Assembly (NCBI RefSeq): GCF_014237835.1
Contig: NZ_JACJVI010000005.1
Coordinates: forward strand, 62,001 to 126,000
DNA from: Rhizobium sp. AQ_MP
GTDB taxonomy: Bacteria; Pseudomonadota; Alphaproteobacteria; Rhizobiales; Rhizobiaceae
Reading direction: 5' to 3'
Length of the DNA stretch: 64,000 nt
Shown: positions 20,142 through 28,976 of the stretch, one piece after another
Layout of the letters: every line of letters starts with the position of its first letter
Position numbering within the stretch: the first letter of the stretch is position 1
Made by a program: the position numbers and the translations under genes
Notes under the pieces: model-generated
Seen by the model: only the letters and a program-made list of their open reading frames with translations
The model's database searches: none
Told to the model about the DNA's origin: nothing

Positions 20142-20270
20142 TCAGAAACCTGACAACAGGTCGAAGCCTAGAACGGGCGCCGAAAGCGCCGCCAGCGTCA
20201 GAAGAGTGAGAACGGCAATTCGAACTCGTCGGGTTTTGCGGGTTTGTACTCCGGTCCAATCATACGCCAT
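20142..20270 (-). CDS. Small membrane protein (42 residues), candidate
   Basis: A 42-codon ORF starting MAYDWTGVQTRKTRRVR and continuing into one hydrophobic helix (about residues 17-35) before a TGA. The arginine-rich segment before the helix fits a single-pass inner-membrane protein with its N-terminus inside. GAGG lies upstream of the ATG. It starts 16 bases after the stop of another tiny ORF on the same strand, so the two may form a mini-operon. I do not recognise the family. Confidence 0.5.
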   Translation of the reverse strand: MAYDWTGVQTRKTRRVRIAVLTLLTLAALSAPVLGFDLLSGF

Positions 20271-20286
20271 CACACGATCCTCATGA

Positions 20287-20385
20287 TCAAGTGGGAAGCC
20301 AAAACTTCCCAGACTCCACGCTACGCCCCCGCCTGGCGGGGTAGAGGCCGTGGCTTGCGCGAAGCTTGCCGTCAGCCGGATCCAT
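20287..20385 (-). CDS. Tiny ORF (32 residues), possible leader peptide
   Basis: A 32-codon ORF, MDPADGKLRASHGLYP and onward, with a strong Shine-Dalgarno sequence GAGGAG six bases before the ATG at 20385. It ends 16 bases before the small membrane protein. Two inverted repeats lie inside it: TGGGAAG-CCAAAA-CTTCCCA (20292-20311) and the GC-rich palindrome CCCCGCCTGGCGGGG. This could be a translated leader that controls the downstream ORF, or simply a small protein. No family is recognised. Confidence 0.42.
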   Translation of the reverse strand: MDPADGKLRASHGLYPARRGRSVESGKFWLPT

Positions 20386-20513
20386 GATTGTCTCCTCGTT
20401 TCCTCGAAGCCTATTCATGCTGGCACCAACATTTTTCTTTTCAAGGGGAAGCTTATTTGTCCCGGCTCCGGATCCTGTGAATTCTGTGGGTAATTCCGAT
20501 GCGGTGCAACAAC

Positions 20514-21374
20514 TCAGCCTTGCCGCAGCCATTCGATAGCGGGCTTCCAGAGTGTGTCCCTGAAGGCGGACCGGAAGAAACCGAGGTGCCCTACGGGAGC
20601 GCCTGCCTCCTCAGGTGAAATCCACCGGATCTCCGTGGGGGCGCGATTGTAGTATTTCAGCAGTGCGTGCTGAGCCAGCGGCGTTCCCCAGGGGTCGTCG
20701 GTCAAACCGATAGCGAGGATCGGCGTGCGGACTTCCGCAAAGCGGCGGGCGGCATCCATCGTAGGATCGGCGAAGAAGTATTCGGGGTGCCGACCCCAGC
20801 GGGCCCATTCGCGGAATATGCTGCCGGGCAAGGTTTGCCCGAGACCGATCTGCCCCGGCACCTTGCCGAGCAGAACGGCGAGGGGTACTCCCACCAGGTT
20901 CATCTGGCTGAAGACGCGGTAGCGCGGTTTTGTATTGCCCCAGTAGCCGGTCATGGTTGCCACCATCATGTAGCGGCTGAAGCGCTCGGACCGGCCGCCG
21001 AGCGCCAGGACCTGCCCGCCGAAGGATTGGCCAATGCCGACGATCGGGTGGTCCCGGCCTTCCTGTTCCAGCCGATGCAAGGCCGCCGGCATGTCGAAAT
21101 GCGCCCAGTCGCGCATCAGCATAGGTCGCTTCCACGTCCGGGGCGCTTGAGACGAGGCCACGCCGCGATAGTCGTAGGTGAGGGCGGCACGAAAGCCGTG
21201 ATGGCTGACCAAGTGCTCGGCAAAGCGGGCATAAAAGCCACGAGGGACGGCTGCTGCGGATGAGATCAGTGCCATAGGGCCTTGTCCCAGGCCGCGGATC
21301 AATGTCCCGTGCAATGGAAAGTGATCCGCCGTTTCGAAGTGGATCTCCGATTTTTCGATCTCATACAGCGCCAA
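20514..21374 (-). CDS. Alpha/beta hydrolase (COG4757-like)
   Basis: A 286-residue predicted alpha/beta hydrolase. The nucleophile elbow is GQSFGGQV, an acid candidate is in IGLTDDPWG, and the histidine is in GAPVGHLGFFR near the C-terminus. The segment LTYDYRGVASS matches the COG4757 type rather than classic lipases. The start is TTG at 21374, with GGGAGG six bases upstream. The 463 bases downstream up to gor hold only the two tiny ORFs. The substrate is unknown. Confidence 0.83.
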   Translation of the reverse strand: MALYEIEKSEIHFETADHFPLHGTLIRGLGQGPMALISSAAAVPRGFYARFAEHLVSHHGFRAALTYDYRGVASSQAPRTWKRPMLMRDWAHFDMPAALHRLEQEGRDHPIVGIGQSFGGQVLALGGRSERFSRYMMVATMTGYWGNTKPRYRVFSQMNLVGVPLAVLLGKVPGQIGLGQTLPGSIFREWARWGRHPEYFFADPTMDAARRFAEVRTPILAIGLTDDPWGTPLAQHALLKYYNRAPTEIRWISPEEAGAPVGHLGFFRSAFRDTLWKPAIEWLRQG

Positions 21375-21617
21375 ACCGAACCTCCCGTTCCGGATCCCGG
21401 ACTAGATCTTACGTTTACGTGCAGGTCATATCAAGCATGGTGGTTCGCTCGCCGGTCTTGCAGTCGTCTGTTGCGTGACGGAGCGTCTTTGCCGCATGTC
21501 CGTTGCAGCTCCTAAAGTCCCTAAACTTCGGCTTTCCAAGCGGTGATTAACCGTTTATAAGCCCCCATCCGATGCGGCCGGGAGGTTGCCGCAACTAGTG
21601 TAAAACAGGTGACGACC

Positions 21618-22994
21618 ATGGCGCAGAATTGGACCCCGAGCAGCTGGAGACAGAAGCCGATCAAGCAGGTTCCGGCGTATCCGGACCTCGACGCATTGAA
21701 GGCTGCCGAGCAGCAGCTTTCGACCTATCCGCCGCTGGTCTTTGCCGGTGAAGCCCGTCGCCTGAAGAAGTCGCTGGCCCAGGTCGCGGAAGGCAATGCA
21801 TTCCTGCTGCAGGGTGGCGATTGCGCCGAGAGCTTTGCCGAGCATGGCGCCGACAATATCCGCGACTTCTTCCGTGCCTTCCTGCAGATGGCCGTCGTCC
21901 TGACCTTCGGAGCGCAACTGCCGGTCGTCAAGGTCGGTCGTATCGCCGGCCAGTTCGCCAAGCCGCGTTCGTCAGACATCGAGAAGATCGGTGACGTCGA
22001 GCTGCCGAGCTACCGTGGCGACATCATCAATGGCATCGAGTTCACCGAGGAAGCCCGCATTCCGAACCCGGAACGCCAGCTGATGGCCTATCGCCAGTCG
22101 GCTGCGACGCTCAACCTGCTGCGCGCCTTCGCCATGGGTGGCTATGCCAACCTCGAGAACGTGCACCAGTGGATGCTGGGCTTCGTCAAGGACAGCCCGC
22201 AGGCCGAGCGTTATCGCAAGCTCGCCGACCGCATCTCCGAAACCATGGACTTCATGAAGGCCGTAGGCATTACCTCGGACAACAATCCGAGCCTGCGCGA
22301 GACGGATTTCTTCACCAGCCATGAGGCTCTGCTTCTCGGCTATGAAGAGGCGCTGACGCGCGTCGATTCCACCTCGGGTGACTGGTATGCCACGTCCGGC
22401 CATATGATCTGGATCGGCGACCGGACGCGTCAGGCCGACCATGCGCATCTGGAATACTGCCGCGGTATCAAGAACCCGATCGGTCTGAAATGCGGCCCGT
22501 CGCTGCAGGCTGACGATCTGTTGAACCTGATCGACATCCTGAACCCGCAGAACGAAGCCGGCCGCCTGACGCTGATCTGCCGCTTCGGTCACGACAAGGT
22601 TGCCGAGCACCTGCCGCGTCTCGTTCGTGCCGTGGAGCGCGAAGGCCGCAAGGTGGTCTGGTCCTGCGATCCGATGCATGGCAATACGATCACGCTCAAC
22701 AACTACAAGACCCGTCCGTTCGAGCGGATCCTGTCGGAAGTCGAAAGCTTCTTCCAGATCCATCGCGCGGAAGGCTCACATCCGGGCGGCATCCATATCG
22801 AGATGACCGGCAAGGACGTGACCGAGTGCACGGGCGGCGCGCGCGCGGTGACCGGCAATGATCTTGCCGACCGTTACCACACCCATTGCGACCCGCGCCT
22901 CAATGCCGACCAGGCGCTCGAACTTGCCTTCCTCCTTGCGGAGCGCATGAAGAGCGGCCGCGACGAGAAGCGGATGCTTGTTGCAAACGGCTGA
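21618..22994 (+). CDS. Class II 3-deoxy-7-phosphoheptulonate (DAHP) synthase
   Basis: First enzyme of the shikimate pathway, condensing phosphoenolpyruvate and erythrose 4-phosphate. The 458 residues and the N-terminus [19 protein letters not shown] are typical of the plant-like class II enzymes found in Rhizobiaceae. Conserved stretches include [49 protein letters not shown] and the metal-binding [10 protein letters not shown] and [19 protein letters not shown] take ATG 21618; a GTG three codons earlier is the alternative. A small hairpin (21572-21590) lies in its 5' leader, and a clear terminator follows the stop. Confidence 0.95.
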   Translation: MAQNWTPSSWRQKPIKQVPAYPDLDALKAAEQQLSTYPPLVFAGEARRLKKSLAQVAEGNAFLLQGGDCAESFAEHGADNIRDFFRAFLQMAVVLTFGAQLPVVKVGRIAGQFAKPRSSDIEKIGDVELPSYRGDIINGIEFTEEARIPNPERQLMAYRQSAATLNLLRAFAMGGYANLENVHQWMLGFVKDSPQAERYRKLADRISETMDFMKAVGITSDNNPSLRETDFFTSHEALLLGYEEALTRVDSTSGDWYATSGHMIWIGDRTRQADHAHLEYCRGIKNPIGLKCGPSLQADDLLNLIDILNPQNEAGRLTLICRFGHDKVAEHLPRLVRAVEREGRKVVWSCDPMHGNTITLNNYKTRPFERILSEVESFFQIHRAEGSHPGGIHIEMTGKDVTECTGGARAVTGNDLADRYHTHCDPRLNADQALELAFLLAERMKSGRDEKRMLVANG

Positions 22995-23023
22995 AACTTA
23001 AGTTCAGCATTGCGAGTTTGACG

Positions 23024-23063
23024 ACCGGGCGGGCCTCTGTGAGGCTCGCCCGGTTCTCGTTTG
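23024..23063 (+). terminator. Rho-independent terminator after DAHP synthase
   Basis: ACCGGGCG (from 23024) and GGCCTC pair with GAGGCT and CGCCCGGT (to 23054) around a TGT loop, followed by TCTCGTTT. It starts 29 bases after the DAHP synthase stop and overlaps the leader of the GFA gene. Confidence 0.8.
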
Positions 23064-23076
23064 GGAGATTGTTGAG

Positions 23077-23475
23077 ATGAATGAGGAAAAGACGGGGCGC
23101 TGCCTGTGCGGCGCGGTGACGATCACGGTGAGGGGCAAGCTCGGGCCTGTCAGCTTCTGCCATTGCTCGCAGTGTCGGCGTCAGACCGGACTTTATTATG
23201 CAACGACAGATGCAGCGGTTGACGACGTCGTGATCGACGGACGGGAGAGCATCGGCACTTTTCGTGCTAGCCCCGAGGCTGAACGCGCCTTTTGCCGCGA
23301 CTGCGGATCGCCGCTCTACTGGAAGCAGGACGATGGCGAACGCATCTCCATCATGGCGGGGCTGTTCCCAAACCCCACGGGTCTGAGGGCCGCGTATCAC
23401 ATCTTCTGTGCCGACAAAGGCGACTTCTATGCGATCAATGATGGACTTCCGCAATACGCTGCCAGTAGCGGTTGA
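23077..23475 (+). CDS. GFA family protein (zinc-binding)
   Basis: A 132-residue protein of the GFA/centromere-protein-V fold, named after glutathione-dependent formaldehyde-activating enzyme. The zinc-ligand cysteines are in CLCGAV, CHCSQCRRQTG and CRDCGSPLYW, all in the family order. GGGAG precedes the ATG at good spacing. Most members have no proven activity, so the formaldehyde role should not be assumed. It converges on the next gene with six bases between stops. Confidence 0.87.
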   Translation: MNEEKTGRCLCGAVTITVRGKLGPVSFCHCSQCRRQTGLYYATTDAAVDDVVIDGRESIGTFRASPEAERAFCRDCGSPLYWKQDDGERISIMAGLFPNPTGLRAAYHIFCADKGDFYAINDGLPQYAASSG

Positions 23476-23481
23476 CGAGTT

Positions 23482-24372
23482 TCAGGCCGCTTCGGCCTTG
23501 CCTGTCTTAAGCCCGAGCGTTGCCAGTGCCTGGTGAAAGGCTTGGTCGACGGCTGCAAACTTTGCAGATTGCCAACTGAAATAGTCCTCGACGAAGCGGC
23601 TGGTGAGCAGCAGGTTCCCGCGGCGGCGCGGCAGGTCCCAATGCAGGAGTTCGTCGGTCTCTGCCTTCTTGAACATGCGCTTCAGGTTGGTCGTTGAAAC
23701 CTGATAGGTTTCGCTGAGATCGGTCAGACTGACGGGGCCACAGGAATGAAAGGCTGCGCTGCGGTCGATCTCCTCCACTCTCGCCATCAGGTCATGCAGG
23801 ACAATGCCGCCAAGATCGGACCACAGGAAGTGTCCAATAGTGTCCACAGGGTCGCGCCAAATCCTGTCGTTCAGCATGATGTCTGCGCCGATCGGCTGGG
23901 CCATCATGAAGATCCGGTCATCCGCCAGGGACGTCATTTCGCGGTTTCCGCCGTCCAGACGATCAAGGCAGGCGAGATGCCCATGAAACCAGCTGCGCAT
24001 GCCGTTCAGGCTGAGTTCGGTGGGTTCGAGAACACGGACCCGTTTGTCAGGCACGTCAGGAACGTCGCGCAGAAACTTGTAGGCTACCAATTCGGCCAGG
24101 AAGCCTGTCGCCGTGTTGCGGCTTGCCGCACCCAGCTTCATCACCGTTTCCACGAAGCGCGTCGCCGTCAGCCCCGATAACGGATCATCAGGCGTGCGTC
24201 TGAGGGCGAGAGAGAACAGGGACTGAGTCATCAGCCATTTTCGATGCGATGCCTTCAGACGCGACATGCGCGGCGTGCGTATGTGGATGCCGATCAGATG
24301 TTGGGCTATCTGCTTTTCGATGGCCGGATAAAGCGGATGTGCAAGTATTTCAGCGCGCGTCATGGGCAGCAT
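23482..24372 (-). CDS. Unknown protein with HTH-like C-terminal segment
   Basis: A 296-residue protein I cannot place in a named family. The stretch VSLTDLSETYQVSTTNLKRMFKKAE (about residues 216-240) reads as a helix-turn-helix, and the flanking WDLPRRRGNLLLTSRFVEDYF looks like a wing or linker, suggesting a transcriptional regulator with an N-terminal domain of about 200 residues. There are no transmembrane helices. The start could be ATG 24372 or the ATG three codons later at 24363. It stands alone between the convergent GFA gene and the LTA-synthase-like gene. Confidence 0.6.
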   Translation of the reverse strand: MLPMTRAEILAHPLYPAIEKQIAQHLIGIHIRTPRMSRLKASHRKWLMTQSLFSLALRRTPDDPLSGLTATRFVETVMKLGAASRNTATGFLAELVAYKFLRDVPDVPDKRVRVLEPTELSLNGMRSWFHGHLACLDRLDGGNREMTSLADDRIFMMAQPIGADIMLNDRIWRDPVDTIGHFLWSDLGGIVLHDLMARVEEIDRSAAFHSCGPVSLTDLSETYQVSTTNLKRMFKKAETDELLHWDLPRRRGNLLLTSRFVEDYFSWQSAKFAAVDQAFHQALATLGLKTGKAEAA

Positions 24373-24570
24373 GGCAATAGCTCTGATGTGAACTCTGAAA
24401 TATTACATAATGGTTGCGAGGGATACAGTCGTGAGAACGATTGTCGCACTGACTGTCAAGCATCACGGATTGTCGAACAAAAAAAGTCTATGACGGAAAA
24501 TTGGGGTCACCGCAAGTGTGCCCCCAGTCCAAAAGCTGCCGATGTTTAACCGCGCGAGGTGACTTCTGCT

Positions 24571-26502
24571 TCAACTGCTTGGCTGAAGTCTGTTCGCTTG
24601 CTCCGGAAAGAAGCGTTCGAGTCCGTAACCTTCGCCGAACATGACATCGTGCTGCAGCAGGCGATAGTCGCGGATCAGCGGGTCAATGCGTCCCGACAGG
24701 GCCCAGTCGGCCTGTGCCTTGTTGTTACGGCCAATCAGCAGATGACGGTCAATCACGGAGTAGCGTTCCGAAACGCGACCCAGCATGCCCGTATAGTAGG
24801 GGTGACGGTAGCCCGCCATGCGGACGATGTAATAGGGAAGCTGCGAGGGACTGACCGAGCCGATATCCTTCTGGCCGCCGCGCTTGGACGACCAGACGAC
24901 CAGCGGTGTCTCGTGTTCGCGCTTCATGGTCGTGACCGATGCCTTGCGCGTGGCGACGACATTGGCCATGTAGCCGCTCTCGGTATAGACTTCGTTCAGC
25001 GGCGGCAGGTGGTCGCCGAACAGCACGATGATGGTTTCGCGACGGCGCTTCTTCGCCCAGTCCATCAGCGCCTTCAGGCTCTGATCCGATTCCTTGACGC
25101 CCTGGGCATAGGTCGCAAGTGCGCTTGCGCTGGCATCCGACAAGGCCGGAGCGTCGATTTCGATCGTGTTCTTGACGTAACGGTTGCGCTCGTAGGGGCC
25201 ATGGCCCTGCAGCGTGACGGCGAAGAAGAAGAAGGGCTTTTCGGTGTTGTCTGCCTGCTTGATGATGTAGCGCGTCAAGGCTTCATCGGAGGCGAAGATG
25301 CCGCGCTTGTCCATCGCGGGCATGTTCTCTTCCGAATGGAACTGCTGGAAGCCGAGCGACTGATAGACATTGTTGCGGTTCCAGAACCAGCCCTGGAAGG
25401 GGTGGAAGGCCTGGGTCACGTAGCCCTTCGATTCAAAGAAGGTGGCAAGAGATGGCACCGGGCGGCGGATGTATTGCTGATATGGAATGCTGCCGTAGGG
25501 CAGGAAGGCATTCGAGAATCCGGTCAGGGCCTCAAATTCGACATTGGCCGTCATGCCGCCGAATTCCGGTGAGAACACGTTGCCTGACTGGCTCACACGG
25601 ATGGTCGGCATGGGATCTGCGGAAAATCCGACGCTCTTCATGCGAGTGGGATCCCAGAGAGACTCGCTCATGACGACAATCACGTCGGCCTGGCGACCGG
25701 AAAAGAAGGAGGCCGGCAGCAGATCGGTCTGGATGTCAGTGACTGCGACATTGCTGTATCCGTCGGGCGCCGCCACGTTGGCCATCGGCACGTTGAATGC
25801 GAACGCCAGGAGAAAGCCGTTGTGGCGATAGTTTTCATTCTGGTCCCACATCATGGGCACGATGTTCAGGCGGTCGCGGAACGCAGAGAACGCCATGGGA
25901 TCCATCAGTGTCACGAATCCGGCCAGAAGCGGGAACGAAATCGCCAGACGGACACCGCGACCGGCCAGGTTGATACGTGGGAAGACCTTGCGGCTCTTCC
26001 ACAGCAGCGTGATGAAGCCGAGGATGAAGACGATGCCCCCGACTGCAAGCCCGATCGCCTTCAACGGCTCGGCCGCAACCATGGCCGGCATGAGCTGCAT
26101 GATCTGACGACCGAAAAGCAGGTCGCTCGGGAAAAGCGGATCTGACAGGAAGAGCTGCTTTTGCCCGGAAAAGAATGCCGGCAGCAGCAGCAAAGGGCCG
26201 ACGAGCAACGTCGACTGATAGGCCTTGCCGATGATCGCGTCTGCGAAGGCGAGGATGAGGAACACGATACCGATTGCCACGAGGCCCGGACGACTTGTCG
26301 AGGTCACGTATTCCACCACATCGACCATGCTTCCGCGGGCCAGGACCTCGCTCAGAAGAACGATCGCCGCAGCAATGAGCGCCGTGTTGGCCGCTTGAAC
26401 CAGGAACTGGACGAGAGAGGACCCGCCAAGCTCGCGCTCGCGCCCCGCGCCGAAGGCGGTAAAAATGTTCGCGACTAGCGATTTCGGGCTGGTCTGGACC
26501 AC
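24571..26502 (-). CDS. LTA synthase family / phosphoglycerol transferase-like sulfatase
   Basis: Inner-membrane protein of about 643 residues with around five N-terminal transmembrane helices (up to about residue 210) and a C-terminal periplasmic sulfatase-fold domain. Domain landmarks are VIVVMSESLWDPTR, FGGMTANVEFEALTGF, FFFFAVTLQGHGPY and IIVLFGDHLPP, the alkaline-phosphatase/LtaS pattern. In Gram-negative relatives such enzymes move phosphoglycerol or phosphoethanolamine onto glucans or lipids (OpgB, or CgmB for cyclic beta-1,2-glucan); that role is inferred. I chose GTG 26502 because GGAG lies six bases upstream, whereas the upstream ATG at 26532 has no visible site. Confidence 0.83.
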   Translation of the reverse strand: MVQTSPKSLVANIFTAFGAGRERELGGSSLVQFLVQAANTALIAAAIVLLSEVLARGSMVDVVEYVTSTSRPGLVAIGIVFLILAFADAIIGKAYQSTLLVGPLLLLPAFFSGQKQLFLSDPLFPSDLLFGRQIMQLMPAMVAAEPLKAIGLAVGGIVFILGFITLLWKSRKVFPRINLAGRGVRLAISFPLLAGFVTLMDPMAFSAFRDRLNIVPMMWDQNENYRHNGFLLAFAFNVPMANVAAPDGYSNVAVTDIQTDLLPASFFSGRQADVIVVMSESLWDPTRMKSVGFSADPMPTIRVSQSGNVFSPEFGGMTANVEFEALTGFSNAFLPYGSIPYQQYIRRPVPSLATFFESKGYVTQAFHPFQGWFWNRNNVYQSLGFQQFHSEENMPAMDKRGIFASDEALTRYIIKQADNTEKPFFFFAVTLQGHGPYERNRYVKNTIEIDAPALSDASASALATYAQGVKESDQSLKALMDWAKKRRRETIIVLFGDHLPPLNEVYTESGYMANVVATRKASVTTMKREHETPLVVWSSKRGGQKDIGSVSPSQLPYYIVRMAGYRHPYYTGMLGRVSERYSVIDRHLLIGRNNKAQADWALSGRIDPLIRDYRLLQHDVMFGEGYGLERFFPEQANRLQPSS

Positions 26503-26702
26503 GTCGAACTCCAGGTCATGTGCAGGTATCATGAAAGTTTCGCATAGGTGTCACATAAGTGTCATGAATGCTACATGAACCGATGCCCGAGAACCTTTGT
26601 TCCCAGAAATTCCGGTGGTTTGGTTAGCGCAGGCGCACCATATGAAGCGCATGCCATAGAAGCGGCGTTGCGATAGTGCTGACGAGCGGCTAAATCGGTG
26701 TC

Positions 26703-28382
26703 ATGAGCGAAGCAAAGAAGATCTCCGACGTCCTGCGCATAGCGGTGGCACAGTTCAATCCGACGGTTGGCGACGTCAGCGGCAACCTTGCTAAAGCACG
26801 CGCTGCGCGCGCCGAGGCAGCCGGGCAGGGCGCTGATCTCCTGCTTCTGACGGAACTCTTCATTTCCGGTTATCCGCCGGAAGATCTGGTGCTCAAACCC
26901 GCCTTTCTCAAAGCTTGTCTGCAGGCCGTCGAGGCGCTTGCCGCCGACACCACCGATGGTGGCCCGGGGGTGATCGTCGGTTTCCCGCGTCAGGGCGAGA
27001 AGGGGCGGCACAATTCCGTGGCGATCCTGGATGGCGGCAAGATCCTCGCCTTCCGCGACAAGCTCGATCTGCCGAACTATGGCGAGTTCGATGAGAAGCG
27101 CGTCTTCGTCGAAGGCGATATGCCGGGACCCGTGAACTTTCGTGGTGTCCGCATCGGCGTGCCGATCTGCGAGGAGATCTGGAACGATCTCGGCGTTTGC
27201 GAGACGCTGGCCGAGACGGGGGCCGAGATCCTGCTTGTGCCGAATGGCTCTCCCTACTATCGCGGCAAGGTGGATGTCCGCCATCAGGTGGCGCTGCGTC
27301 AGGTCATCGAAACCGGGCTGCCGCTGATCTTCGCCAATCAGCTGGGCGGTCAGGACGAGCTGGTCTTCGACGGCGCAAGCTTCGCCTTCAACGGCGACAA
27401 GTCGCTCGCGTTCCAGATGAGCCAGTTCGAGGAGACGCTGTCGGTCACGACCTGGCGACGTACGGCCGATGGCTGGCGCTGCGGCGAGGGACCGATGTCG
27501 CGTATCCCGGAAAAGGAAGAGGCCGACTACCGCGCCTGCGTGCTCGGCTTCCGCGATTACGTCAACAAGAACGGTTTCAAGAGCGTCGTGCTCGGTCTCT
27601 CCGGCGGTATCGATTCCGCCATCTGCGCAGCGATTGCGGTGGATGCGCTCGGCGAGGAGCGGGTGCGTACGATCATGCTGCCCTACCGCTACACCTCGCA
27701 GGAAAGCTTTGCCGATGCCGAGGCCTGCGCAAAGGCGCTCGGCTGCCACTATGACATCGTGCCGATCCAGGAACCGGTCGAGGGCTTTCTGTCTTCGCTC
27801 TCGGACATGTTCGAGGGCACCGAGAGCGGGATCACCGAGGAGAACCTGCAGAGCCGTACGCGCGGTACGATCCTCATGGCGATCTCCAACAAGTTCGGCT
27901 CGATGGTGGTGACAACCGGCAACAAGTCGGAAATGTCGGTCGGTTATGCCACGCTCTATGGTGACATGAACGGTGGCTTCAATCCGATCAAGGACCTCTA
28001 CAAGATGCAGGTCTATGCGCTCTCGGCCTGGCGCAATGCAAATGTGCCGCCGGGTGCGCTTGGGCCCTCGGGTGAGGTCATCCCGGCGAACATCCTGTCG
28101 AAGGCCCCCTCGGCGGAGCTTCGGCCGAACCAGACCGACCAGGATTCGCTGCCGCCCTATCCGGTTCTCGACGACATTCTCGAATGCCTGGTCGAGAAGG
28201 AGATGGGCGTGGACGAGATCGTTGCGCGCGGGCACGACATCGCGACCGTGCATCGGGTCGAGCATCTGCTCTATCTCGCCGAATACAAGCGCCGCCAGTC
28301 GGCGCCGGGCGTGAAGATTACCAAGAAGAATTTCGGACGCGATCGTCGCTATCCGATCACGAACCGGTTCCGGGATCGGTAG
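26703..28382 (+). CDS. nadE: Glutamine-dependent NAD+ synthetase
   Basis: Last enzyme of NAD synthesis, amidating nicotinic acid adenine dinucleotide with glutamine-derived ammonia. It has 559 residues in two domains. The N-terminal nitrilase-type glutaminase shows the Glu-Lys-Cys triad in LLTELFISGYPPEDL, RDKLDLPNYGEFDE and PICEEIW. The C-terminal synthetase shows the ATP pyrophosphatase loop LGLSGGIDSA and the NKSEMSVGYATLYGD segment. It begins a probable operon: a low-GC ORF starts four bases after its stop and a TolB-like gene follows with overlap. Confidence 0.96.
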   Translation: MSEAKKISDVLRIAVAQFNPTVGDVSGNLAKARAARAEAAGQGADLLLLTELFISGYPPEDLVLKPAFLKACLQAVEALAADTTDGGPGVIVGFPRQGEKGRHNSVAILDGGKILAFRDKLDLPNYGEFDEKRVFVEGDMPGPVNFRGVRIGVPICEEIWNDLGVCETLAETGAEILLVPNGSPYYRGKVDVRHQVALRQVIETGLPLIFANQLGGQDELVFDGASFAFNGDKSLAFQMSQFEETLSVTTWRRTADGWRCGEGPMSRIPEKEEADYRACVLGFRDYVNKNGFKSVVLGLSGGIDSAICAAIAVDALGEERVRTIMLPYRYTSQESFADAEACAKALGCHYDIVPIQEPVEGFLSSLSDMFEGTESGITEENLQSRTRGTILMAISNKFGSMVVTTGNKSEMSVGYATLYGDMNGGFNPIKDLYKMQVYALSAWRNANVPPGALGPSGEVIPANILSKAPSAELRPNQTDQDSLPPYPVLDDILECLVEKEMGVDEIVARGHDIATVHRVEHLLYLAEYKRRQSAPGVKITKKNFGRDRRYPITNRFRDR

Positions 28383-28385
28383 AGG

Positions 28386-28976
28386 ATGGAATCGGATGAT
28401 CTTCCATTCAAAAAGCTAAAAAAGCTTCTTGAGGGAGATCACCTGCACATCTCATTGCAGCTACGTGTGGCCTCCATGTATATGATTATATATGAGGATC
28501 TGAGGGATACCATCGAGCAGCGTGTAACCGGGTTCTTTGCGAATGATTGGGAACTAGTCGATGGAAAACTGCTGCCGACTGAGCTTTCTGAAGAATATCG
28601 AACTCTTCTTCGGGGTAAGTCGAAGTTTAAGGCTTGTCGTGATTTTCTTCGCGAGTTTGGTGCTACCTCTTCAGAGGACGAAGAATTTATAGTCAAGTTC
28701 ATAAGCTATAGAGGTGAGGTGGCTCATCGTTTGTATTGGATAATGCTAGACGATAACGAGCCCGAACTTGATCTGGAAATGCTGATACAAGCCTTGTCTC
28801 TATCCGTCAAAATCGAGCGGTGGTGGATCAAGAACATAGAGCTTCCTACCAACCCAGACTTTGACGGAATCGATGTAAGTCTCGATGAAATTGAGCCAGG
28901 CCGACATCTTTTTTTGCGTCAGCTGATTCGCGTCGCATTCCAAGATGTTCTCGACGCAAGCGAAAGTAGAGTGTGA
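28386..28976 (+). CDS. Low-GC ORF with HEPN-like Rx4H motif
   Basis: A 196-residue soluble, helix-rich, acidic protein that I do not recognise by name. The segment [14 protein letters not shown] contains R109-x4-H114, the arrangement of the HEPN RNase motif (Rx4-6H); the surrounding helices fit a HEPN four-helix bundle, but the assignment is by motif only. Base composition is unlike its neighbours: two 60-base lines inside it count 43% and 37% GC, against 68% in nearby nadE, and it uses many A/T-ending codons. It begins four bases after the nadE stop, and its TGA overlaps the ATG of the next gene. This looks like a recently gained gene that keeps tight operon spacing. Confidence 0.65.
   Translation: MESDDLPFKKLKKLLEGDHLHISLQLRVASMYMIIYEDLRDTIEQRVTGFFANDWELVDGKLLPTELSEEYRTLLRGKSKFKACRDFLREFGATSSEDEEFIVKFISYRGEVAHRLYWIMLDDNEPELDLEMLIQALSLSVKIERWWIKNIELPTNPDFDGIDVSLDEIEPGRHLFLRQLIRVAFQDVLDASESRV

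Noticed and set aside
26571..28265. 564-codon open frame antisense to nadE
   Set aside because: Shadow of nadE: no recognisable domain, Arg/His-rich composition, no ribosome site.
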